A program made the position numbers and the translations under genes. A stretch of DNA of 64,000 bases from Eubacteriales bacterium (GTDB lineage Bacteria > Bacillota > Clostridia > Oscillospirales > Butyricicoccaceae). The DNA lies in contig JAUNGZ010000003.1 of NCBI GenBank assembly GCA_030524205.1, positions 1 to 64,000 of the forward strand. Reading direction: 5' to 3'. Every line of letters starts with the position of its first letter. Position 1 is the first letter of the stretch. Shown one piece after another: positions 57,537 to 64,000 of the stretch. The notes below the pieces were generated by a model that saw only the letters and a program-made list of their open reading frames with translations, did not search any database and had not been told where the DNA came from.

Positions 57537-57588
57537 ATATTGAATACGGAAAAACCGCGCGTTTGGCGCGGCGCGAAAGGGTTTTGCG

Positions 57589-58473
57589 ATGTTTGGCTTC
57601 ATCCGTCCGGTCAAGCCCGAGCTGCGCGTTCGGGAGGCCGACCGGTTCCAGCAGGTATACTGCGGCCTGTGCCACGCGATCCGCGCGCGGTACGGCCGGT
57701 TTTACACGCTGTTTTTGAGCTACGACATGACCTTCTTCGCGCTCGTCGCGGGGTGCGGTCAGGCGGACACGCCGCCGCCGTGCGCCAAGCGGTGCGACGC
57801 GCATCCGCTGGTCAAGCGCCCGTGCGCGCAGCGGGACGAGGCGCTCGAGCTGGCCGCCGACGTCAGCGTGCTGCTGACCTATCACAAATTCCGCGACAGC
57901 GTGGCGGACGACACGGGCGCCAAGCGGCTGCTCGCCAAGGCGCTGTGCCGCATGGGGCGGCGGGGGTATGAAAAAGCCCGCGCGCGCCTGCCCGAGGCGG
58001 ACGGCGAGATGGTTGCGGCGCTGGACGATTTGCAGGCACTCGAACGGCAAAGCTGCGACTCGCTCGACCGCCCGGCCGACGCGTCGGCGCGGCTGACCGC
58101 GGCCGTCGTCCCCAAAACGGGGGACGCGCGCGAGCGCGTGCTGCGGCAGATGTTTTACCATATCGGCCGGTGGCTGTACCTGCTCGACGCGGCGGCCGAC
58201 GTGGCCGAGGATCTGGAGCATGAAAACTACAACCCGGTCGTGCGCCGCTACGGTCTGCGCGAGCCGGATTTGACAGAGATAAAGGAGCCGCTCGAGCGCA
58301 CGCTCGAACGCTCGCTCGCCGACGTCTGCATGGCCTTCGACCTGCTGGACGCCGCGCGCGACGCGGACTTGATCCGCAATATTATTTTTCTCGGTATGCC
58401 GCTGGTCACGAGACAGGTGCTCGACGGGACGTACCAAACGAACGGAGGATGGGGCAAGCATGGATCCCTATAA
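57589..58473 (+). CDS. DUF5685 family protein
   Basis: 294 aa, helical, soluble. Conserved N-terminus MFGFIRPVKPELRVREADRF followed by YCGLCHAI, with further Cys (CAKRCDAHPLVKRPCAQ). The Cys/His pairs suggest a metal site. An N-terminal relation to squalene/phytoene-synthase-like helical folds has been suggested for such proteins, but I cannot confirm. Overlaps the DnaJ gene by 14 nt. Confidence 0.8.
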   Translation: MFGFIRPVKPELRVREADRFQQVYCGLCHAIRARYGRFYTLFLSYDMTFFALVAGCGQADTPPPCAKRCDAHPLVKRPCAQRDEALELAADVSVLLTYHKFRDSVADDTGAKRLLAKALCRMGRRGYEKARARLPEADGEMVAALDDLQALERQSCDSLDRPADASARLTAAVVPKTGDARERVLRQMFYHIGRWLYLLDAAADVAEDLEHENYNPVVRRYGLREPDLTEIKEPLERTLERSLADVCMAFDLLDAARDADLIRNIIFLGMPLVTRQVLDGTYQTNGGWGKHGSL

Positions 58474-59065
58474 GGTACTGGGCGTCACGCCACAGACAAG
58501 CGACGACGACGTGAAGCGCGCCTATCGCGAGCTGGCACGCAAATACCACCCCGACAATTATATCAACAATCCGCTGTCCGATCTCGCGGAAGCCCGCATG
58601 AAAGAGATCAACGAAGCGTATGACATGATCATGAACGAGCGCGCGGGACGGCCCTCCGGCGCGTCGTCAAACGGCGGCGGGCAGCAGTACGGCGGCCAGC
58701 AGCGCTCGTATGCCGGCCCGAACGCCGGGCTGTACAGCCAAGTGCGGCAGGCGATCAATCAGGGCAATCTCGGTCTGGCCGAGTCGCTTTTGCAGCGCTC
58801 GGGCGCGCGGGACGCCGAATGGTTTTACCTGATGGGTACGGTCTACTACCGCAAGGGCTGGTACGACGAGGCCTCGCGCGCCTATACGCAGGCCTGCCAG
58901 ATGGATCCGTCGAACATGGAATACCGCACGGCGCTGAATAATCTGAACATGTCGGGCGGCTACGGCGGCTACCGCCCGATGGCAGAGGCCAACATGTGTG
59001 ACTGCTGCATGCAGATGGCGATCTGCAACTGCTGCATGCAGTCCTGCTGCGGAGGCGGATGCTGA
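58460..59065 (+). CDS. DnaJ-domain protein with TPR-like region and Cys-rich tail
   Basis: 201 aa. J domain at 2-62 with the HPD motif (KYHPDNY), Gly/Gln linker, TPR-like helices (about 90-160; AEWFYLMGTVYYRKGWYDEA) and a last 25 residues with nine Cys in CDCCMQ, CNCCMQ and CCGGGC. The tail resembles a metal-binding or palmitoyl-like cluster. Co-translated with the DUF5685 gene; the neighbouring Cys-rich DUF5685 protein may be its client. Confidence 0.87.
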   Translation: MDPYKVLGVTPQTSDDDVKRAYRELARKYHPDNYINNPLSDLAEARMKEINEAYDMIMNERAGRPSGASSNGGGQQYGGQQRSYAGPNAGLYSQVRQAINQGNLGLAESLLQRSGARDAEWFYLMGTVYYRKGWYDEASRAYTQACQMDPSNMEYRTALNNLNMSGGYGGYRPMAEANMCDCCMQMAICNCCMQSCCGGGC

Positions 59066-59066
59066 C

Positions 59067-59573
59067 ATGAGCGCACGGGATATCGCGCGCGGCGGCCTGC
59101 TGACGGCGGCCGCCGTCGCGCTGTTATATCTTGGCGGCGCCGCGCCGTGGATGGGCGTGGTCTGCTGCATACTGGCGGGCGTCGCCTCGGCGGTGCCGCT
59201 GATGCGCCTCGGACGGGTCAAAATGGCGGTGCTGCTGTATTTGGCGGCCTGCGTTTTATCGGCGCTGCTGGCGCCGCGCAAAAGTCTGGTGATCTCCTAC
59301 GCCGGCTTTTTCGGACTGTACCCGATCCTGAAATACGGGATCGAGGCGCGCGTGCCGCGCCATATGCAGCGCCCGTGCAAGCTGGTTTACTTTAACCTTG
59401 CATTGGCGGCGGCGTTTGCGCTGGTGCGCCTCGGCCTGTTTTTTGCGGTTGAGATTCCGGGCTTTTGGCGGCTGCTCATGGCGTGGTTCGCCGCCAATGT
59501 GGTATTTGAAATTTATGACGTCGGCCTGTCGCGCTTGATCGCGGCGCTGCGGAAGACGCTTCCGCCCGAATGA
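59067..59573 (+). CDS. Integral membrane protein, unknown
   Basis: 168 aa with about five TM helices; small, no soluble domain. PILKYGIEARVPRHMQRPCK sits in a loop. ATG at 59067 follows GGAGG and starts 1 nt after the DnaJ stop. Resembles small predicted membrane proteins encoded beside dnaJ-like genes in Clostridia. Function unknown. Confidence 0.8.
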   Translation: MSARDIARGGLLTAAAVALLYLGGAAPWMGVVCCILAGVASAVPLMRLGRVKMAVLLYLAACVLSALLAPRKSLVISYAGFFGLYPILKYGIEARVPRHMQRPCKLVYFNLALAAAFALVRLGLFFAVEIPGFWRLLMAWFAANVVFEIYDVGLSRLIAALRKTLPPE

Positions 59574-59590
59574 AAAGGGGATAGAACGAC

Positions 59591-60466
59591 ATGAAGAGTA
59601 TGACCGGCTACGGCCGCGCCAAGGAGCAGCTCGGCGGCAGAACAATCACCGTCGAGTTGCGCGCGGTCAACCACCGCTATCTGGACTGCACGGTCAAAGC
59701 GCCGCGCCAGTACGGCTTTTTGGAGGAAGCGGTCAAAAAAGCCGCGGCCTCCCGCATCGCGCGCGGCAAGGTGGAGGTGTTCGTCGGCGTTGAATTGCAG
59801 GAGGGCGGCGACGTGTCCGTCACCGTCAACCACGCGCTGGCGGAGCACTATCTGGCCGCGCTGCACGATCTGAGCGAAACCTACGGCCTGCGGGACGATG
59901 TGACCGTCACGGCGCTGGCCGGACTGCCGGACGTTTTGGGCTCCGAGCGCGTCGAGCAGGACGCGGACGAAATGATCCGCGACGTGACCGCGGTGTTTGG
60001 ACACGCGTGCGATGCGTTTGATGAAATGCGCGCCCGCGAGGGGCGCAAGCTGGCGGACGATGTGCGAAGCCGCTGCGCCGCGATCGAAGCGATGGTGGGC
60101 GAGGTCGAGACGCGCTCGCCCGAGCGCGTGCGCGAGTACCGCGAGAAGCTGCTCGCCCGCATGCGGGAGGTGCTGGCCGACACCAGCATCGACGAGACGC
60201 GCATCGTGACCGAGGCGGCGATCTACGCCGACAAGACCGCAGTGGACGAGGAAACCGTGCGCCTGCGCAGCCATCTGCACCAGCTCGGCCTGATGCTGGA
60301 CGAAGCACAGCCCGTCGGGCGCAAGCTCGACTTTCTCGTGCAGGAGATGAACCGCGAGGCCAACACCATCGGCTCCAAGGCGAACGACGTTTCGATGGCG
60401 CGCGTTGTGGTCAATATCAAAAGCGAAATTGAGAAAATTCGGGAGCAGATCCAGAATATTGAGTAA
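59591..60466 (+). CDS. yicC: YicC/YloC-family endoribonuclease
   Basis: 291 aa, the usual length. MKSMTGYGRA start, VELRAVNHRYLD, and C-terminal DUF1732 region KLDFLVQEMNREANTIGSKA. YicC has been shown to be a metal-dependent endoribonuclease in E. coli. Followed by remA, gmk, rpoZ, coaBC, priA as in many Firmicutes. Confidence 0.95.
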   Translation: MKSMTGYGRAKEQLGGRTITVELRAVNHRYLDCTVKAPRQYGFLEEAVKKAAASRIARGKVEVFVGVELQEGGDVSVTVNHALAEHYLAALHDLSETYGLRDDVTVTALAGLPDVLGSERVEQDADEMIRDVTAVFGHACDAFDEMRAREGRKLADDVRSRCAAIEAMVGEVETRSPERVREYREKLLARMREVLADTSIDETRIVTEAAIYADKTAVDEETVRLRSHLHQLGLMLDEAQPVGRKLDFLVQEMNREANTIGSKANDVSMARVVVNIKSEIEKIREQIQNIE

Positions 60467-60481
60467 AAAGGGGGCGGCGTG

Positions 60482-60745
60482 GTGAAACTCATCAACATCG
60501 GCTTTGGCAACATGGTGGCGGCCGGCCGGCTGATCGCGATTGTCAGCCCGGAATCCGCGCCGGTCAAGCGCACCGTGCAGGAGGCGCGCGACCGCGGCAT
60601 GGTGGTGGACGGCACCTATGGGCGCCGCACCCGCGCCGTGCTGATCATGGACAGCGACCATGTGGTGCTGAGCGCCTTGCAGCCGGAAACGGTCGCCGCG
60701 CGCTTTGCGGGCGACGGCGAGGAAGGGGGAAGCGAGGATGCGTAA
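60482..60745 (+). CDS. remA: RemA-like DNA-binding regulator (DUF370)
   Basis: 87 aa. [19 protein letters not shown] and [20 protein letters not shown] are the RemA signatures. In B. subtilis RemA activates biofilm and osmoprotection genes by wrapping DNA. GTG at 60482 is preferred over a GTG at 60479 because of spacing to the G-rich ribosome site. Overlaps gmk by 8 nt. Confidence 0.93.
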   Translation: MKLINIGFGNMVAAGRLIAIVSPESAPVKRTVQEARDRGMVVDGTYGRRTRAVLIMDSDHVVLSALQPETVAARFAGDGEEGGSEDA

Positions 60746-61298
60746 GGGAACCCTTTATGTGTTTACCGGCCCCTCGGGCGCGGGCAAGGGCACGCTGCTT
60801 TCCCGCCTGCGCGCGGAGGACGATAGACTGTTCTACTCAATCTCCGCGACGACGCGCGCCCCGCGTCCGGGCGAGACCGACGGCGTGCAGTATTACTTTT
60901 TGAAAAAAACGGATTTTGAGCGGAAAATCGCCCAAAACGCCTTTTTGGAATATGCGAAATATGTGGATAACTATTACGGTACGCTGGAAGCGCCGGTCAA
61001 CGAAAAGCTTGCGGCCGGCTACGACGTGGTCCTTGAGATCGAAGTGCAGGGCGCGATGCAGGTGCATGAGAAGCGCCCCGACGCGGTGATGGTGTTCATC
61101 GCCCCGCCCTCCTTCGAGGAGCTGGCCGCCCGCCTGCGCGGCCGCGGCACCGAGGATGAGGAAAAGGTGCGGAAACGCCTTGAAACCGCGAAACAAGAGC
61201 TGAAAAGCATGGACCGGTTCGATTACGTCGTCACGAACGACGAGGTCGGCCGCGCCGTGCGCGAGCTGCACGGCATTCTGGCGAAGCGGCGTACATAA
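60738..61298 (+). CDS. gmk: Guanylate kinase
   Basis: 186 aa. P-loop [11 protein letters not shown] (8-18), GMP-binding [11 protein letters not shown] and [18 protein letters not shown] and the Arg-rich lid [15 protein letters not shown]. Converts GMP to GDP. The ATG inside GAGGATG overlaps remA, so translation is coupled. Confidence 0.96.
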   Translation: MRKGTLYVFTGPSGAGKGTLLSRLRAEDDRLFYSISATTRAPRPGETDGVQYYFLKKTDFERKIAQNAFLEYAKYVDNYYGTLEAPVNEKLAAGYDVVLEIEVQGAMQVHEKRPDAVMVFIAPPSFEELAARLRGRGTEDEEKVRKRLETAKQELKSMDRFDYVVTNDEVGRAVRELHGILAKRRT

Positions 61299-61359
61299 AC
61301 GGCCGCCCGCTCACATATGGAACCAACCAGTTTAGGGAAATAAAGGAGAAAATGACACT

Positions 61360-61755
61360 ATGCTGAAACCTTCGATGCAGGAACTGATGAAACGCGTGGG
61401 CAACCGCTATCTGCTGGTCAATCTGGCCGCGCAGCGCGCCCGCGACATTGCCGATCAGGCGGATGAAAACGAAGAGGTGCTGCCCGACAAGGCGGTAAAG
61501 CTCGCGCTGGACGAAATCGCAGACGGCTCGGTCGTATACCGTCCCGGCCCGCGCGTCGCGCCGGTCATTCCGCAGAACAACCCGATCGCGGCCGCGATGG
61601 TCGACGTCGACGACGCGCTCGACCTCGACGAGGAGGAGCTTGACGACGAGGACGGCGGCGAAGACGCCAACGAGCGCGAAGAGGACTCCCGCAAGCTCGA
61701 CGAGTTTGACGACGGCGAGCTGGACGACGGCGACGTGCCGGAAGAGGACCGGTAA
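61360..61755 (+). CDS. rpoZ: RNA polymerase omega subunit with acidic C-terminal tail
   Basis: 131 aa. Residues 1-70 match omega (MLKPSMQELMKRVGNRYLLV, AAQRARDI, KAVKLALDEIADG). The remainder (85-131) is an Asp/Glu-dense tail absent from standard omega proteins of 60-90 aa. Omega assists RNAP assembly and, with (p)ppGpp, regulation in some groups. ATG follows AAAGGAG. Confidence 0.93.
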   Translation: MLKPSMQELMKRVGNRYLLVNLAAQRARDIADQADENEEVLPDKAVKLALDEIADGSVVYRPGPRVAPVIPQNNPIAAAMVDVDDALDLDEEELDDEDGGEDANEREEDSRKLDEFDDGELDDGDVPEEDR

Positions 61756-61758
61756 GCC

Positions 61759-62964
61759 ATGCGCCTAGCGGGAAAAACCGTCGTATTGTGCGTGACGGGC
61801 GGCATCGCGGCCTATAAAGCGGCCGATCTGACGAGCAAGCTGCGCCACGCGGGCGCGGCGGTGCGCGTGCTGATGACAGAATCCGCCACGCAGTTTATCG
61901 CCCCGATGACGTTTGAATCGCTTTCCTCGAACCGCGTCGTCGTGGATACGTTCGACCGGAACTTCGCGTGGGAGGTCGAGCACGTTTCGCTCGCCAAGGC
62001 GGCGGACGTGTTCGTGATCGCCCCGGCGACGGCCAACGTCATCGCCAAGGCCGCGCACGGCATCGCGGACGATATGGTGACGACCACCCTGCTCGCCACA
62101 AAAGCGCCCGTTGTGATCGCGCCCGCGATGAACACCGGCATGTACGACAATCCGGTGACGCAGCAAAACCTTGAAACACTGCGCGCCCGGGGCTTTCATA
62201 TCGTCGACCCCGCGGCGGGGCGGCTGGCCTGCGGCGACACCGGCCGCGGCAAGCTGGCCGACACGGCTGACCTTATCTGGGGCGTCGAAAAGGCCGTTAC
62301 GCCGCAGGACCTGCGGGACCGCCGCGTGCTGGTCACCGCCGGGCCGACGCAGGAGGCGCTCGATCCCGTGCGCTTTCTGTCCAACCATTCCTCGGGCAAG
62401 ATGGGCTATGCCGTCGCCGCCCGCGCCGCCCTGCGCGGAGCGGAGGTCACGCTGGTCTCCGGGCCGGCCGCGCTCGGCACGCCGCAGGGCGTGCGGCGGG
62501 TCGACGTGGTCTCGGCGCGCGAGATGTACGAGGCGGTCGTCTCCCGCGCGGACGCGCAGGATATCATCGTAAAGGCGGCGGCCGTGGGCGATTACCGCCC
62601 GGCCCAAACCGCGGACGAGAAGATGAAAAAGGGCGAAGGCGATTTATCGGTCGAGCTGACGCGCAATCCGGATATTTTGGCCGAGCTGGGCCGCAAAAAG
62701 CGCCCGGGTCAACTGCTGTGCGGCTTTGCGATGGAGACGCAGAACCTGCTGGACAACGCCTCCGACAAGCTGCGCCGAAAAAACTGCGACCTGCTGGTCG
62801 CCAACTCGCTGCGCGACAAGGGCGCGGGCTTCCAGACCGACACCAACCTTGCAACCCTTTTGTTCGCGGACGGGCGGCGGGAGACGCCGCCGCTCATGCC
62901 CAAGGAGGAGCTGGCTGATATCATTCTCGACCGGCTGCTTATGCTGTCGCAGTCCGCGCGGTAA
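61759..62964 (+). CDS. coaBC: Bifunctional CoaBC (PPC decarboxylase / PPC synthetase)
   Basis: 401 aa. CoaC half (1-185): CVTGGIAAYKAADLTSKL, catalytic-type His in WEVEHVSLAKAAD, PAMNTGMYDNP and CGDTGRGKLAD with the active Cys. CoaB half (190-400): VLVTAGPTQEALDPVRFLSN, HSSGKMGYAVA and AAAVGDYRP. Two consecutive steps in CoA biosynthesis. Starts 3 nt after rpoZ. Confidence 0.97.
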   Translation: MRLAGKTVVLCVTGGIAAYKAADLTSKLRHAGAAVRVLMTESATQFIAPMTFESLSSNRVVVDTFDRNFAWEVEHVSLAKAADVFVIAPATANVIAKAAHGIADDMVTTTLLATKAPVVIAPAMNTGMYDNPVTQQNLETLRARGFHIVDPAAGRLACGDTGRGKLADTADLIWGVEKAVTPQDLRDRRVLVTAGPTQEALDPVRFLSNHSSGKMGYAVAARAALRGAEVTLVSGPAALGTPQGVRRVDVVSAREMYEAVVSRADAQDIIVKAAAVGDYRPAQTADEKMKKGEGDLSVELTRNPDILAELGRKKRPGQLLCGFAMETQNLLDNASDKLRRKNCDLLVANSLRDKGAGFQTDTNLATLLFADGRRETPPLMPKEELADIILDRLLMLSQSAR

Positions 62965-62991
62965 AATCCCAAAAAGAAAGGTCGCGAAGCC

Positions 62992-64000
62992 ATGGCGGAA
63001 ACGATCTGCGCGGTCGCCGTGGACGCGGCGACCTATGCCATCGACAAATTATATTCCTACCGTGTGCCGGACGAGCTGCGGGAACAGGTGCAAATCGGCA
63101 GCCGTGTTCTCGTGCCGTTCGGCTTTGGCAATAAACGGGCCGAAGCGGTCGTCATCGCGTTCCGCAAGGACGCGGGACAGTATCAGCTCAAGCCGGTCGT
63201 CGAGGTGCTCGACGATACGCCCATCCTGACCGGCGAGCAGCTCAAGCTCGCCGCATGGATGCGCGAGCGGCTGTACTGCACGTTTTTCGACTGCGTGCGC
63301 GTCATGCTGCCCGCCGGGCTGTGGTTCAAGCGCAACGAGACCTACACGCTCTCGCCGGAGGCCGATCTCGCGTCGCTTGCCGCGCGGGAGGGGGACGCGG
63401 GCGCCGTGCTGCGCCTGTTCGACCGGCCGGGGCAGACCCTTGCCGCCGCCGACATCCGCGCCCGCATGGGCGGGAAAAGCATGACCCGCGCGCTCGACGC
63501 GCTGGCGGGCGAGGGCGTGCTCGCCTATCGCAGCAACACCACGCAGAAATCCAATGATAAAACGGAAAAAATACTCTCGCTCGATCTGGAGGCCGGCGAG
63601 GCGGCGGCGCGCATCGGCGCGCGCAGCCCGGCGCGGCTGGACGTTGTGTCCGTTCTGGCGGACGGCGGCTGGATGAGCCAAAAGGAGCTTTGCTATATGA
63701 CCGGCGTGTCCGACGCCGCCGTGCGCGACATGGTCAAAAAAGGCATTCTGCGCGCGCGGCAGGAAGAACGCCTGCGCACGCCCGATTTTTCCGAGGTCGC
63801 GCCCGCGCCGCCGCCCGTGCTGTCGCGGGCGCAGCAGCAGGCGTACGACGGCCTCGCTTCGCTGCTCGACGCGGACGGGGCGCGCGCCGCCCTGCTGTTC
63901 GGAGTGACCGGCAGCGGCAAAACGCAGGTGTACCTGAAATTGATCGCGCGCGCGCTCGAACAGGGCAAAAGCGCGGTCATGCTCGTGCCCGAGATCGGGC
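62992..64000 (+). CDS. priA: Primosomal protein N' PriA (3' part missing)
   Basis: About 336 codons are present and the gene runs out of the window. N-terminal DNA-binding domain (IDKLYSYRVPDELREQVQIG, SRVLVPFGFGNKRAEAVV), winged helix, then helicase Walker A GVTGSGKTQVYLKL at about residue 304. PriA restarts stalled replication forks. Position after coaBC is conserved in Firmicutes. Confidence 0.95.
   Translation, partial: MAETICAVAVDAATYAIDKLYSYRVPDELREQVQIGSRVLVPFGFGNKRAEAVVIAFRKDAGQYQLKPVVEVLDDTPILTGEQLKLAAWMRERLYCTFFDCVRVMLPAGLWFKRNETYTLSPEADLASLAAREGDAGAVLRLFDRPGQTLAAADIRARMGGKSMTRALDALAGEGVLAYRSNTTQKSNDKTEKILSLDLEAGEAAARIGARSPARLDVVSVLADGGWMSQKELCYMTGVSDAAVRDMVKKGILRARQEERLRTPDFSEVAPAPPPVLSRAQQQAYDGLASLLDADGARAALLFGVTGSGKTQVYLKLIARALEQGKSAVMLVPEIG

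Overview
The window comes from a high-GC (roughly 60%), low-synteny Clostridia genome. It carries sporulation genes (a spoIID-spoIIQ pair with sigma-E- and sigma-F-like promoters), Firmicutes-type Shine-Dalgarno sites, cdaA-cdaR, remA, a LexA box of the GAAC-N4-GTTC type and many GHKL/LytTR regulators. A gut Oscillospirales member (Agathobaculum/Butyricicoccus-like) is the best guess; this is inference, since no rRNA or tRNA gene is present. I found no CRISPR array, transposase, tRNA or rRNA.

Layout. 0-9.5 kb: a truncated sugar/inositol dehydrogenase gene (Gfo/Idh/MocA) diverges from a LacI-type regulator, followed by a four-gene tripartite-style efflux operon (two TolC-like proteins, a lipoprotein adaptor, an RND pump) and a lipoprotein. 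9.5-15.2 kb: spoIIQ and spoIID; a LexA-box-controlled pair (coiled-coil protein plus sigma region-4-like protein); an S41-type protease; a divergent XRE-repressor/56-aa gene pair with twin operators; a radical-SAM protein. 15.2-18.5 kb: a hairpin array, then rpsO-pnp with a long pnp leader stem-loop. 18.6-23.1 kb: a GHKL kinase/LytTR regulator pair, a TetR-MATE operon and a 30-codon gene. 23.4-28.5 kb: ECF sigma/anti-sigma, an acyltransferase-like protein, and DnaD plus helicase-loader genes. 28.55-29.23 kb: three tandem, related, non-coding RNA genes. 29.3-34.7 kb: a TIM-barrel-like protein, Cu/Zn SOD, an Mrp/NifX-type Fe-S pair, and CstA divergent from a LytTR regulator. 34.8-43 kb: a MerR-RDD membrane regulator, a GlmU-like protein with a degenerate first domain, prs, YmdB and other phosphoesterases. 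43.3-51.7 kb: DUF4914, TrmO, an OmpR-family two-component system, HtrA and a DUF815 ATPase. 51.8-64 kb: DUF3343/cysteine desulfurase, then one long plus-strand block: cdaA, cdaR, an FAD enzyme, rseC-like, DUF5685, a DnaJ protein, a membrane protein, yicC, remA, gmk, rpoZ, coaBC, priA (cut by the window end).

Most notable. (1) Three tandem small RNA genes have identical promoter spacing, a shared fold with compensatory changes and C-rich terminator loops. (2) Their promoters carry an 11-bp-phased direct repeat (TTnAnA) exactly 20 nt before the -10 element. The same repeat and spacing occurs before the OmpR-family regulator gene and before htrA, so a single regulon (regulator, kinase, HtrA, three sRNAs) can be read from the sequence. 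(3) A family of modular hairpin arrays occupies four intergenic regions (15.3, 38.7, 45.2, 50.1 kb), with conserved loops, variable but paired stems and, in one copy, 33-bp perfect terminal inverted repeats.
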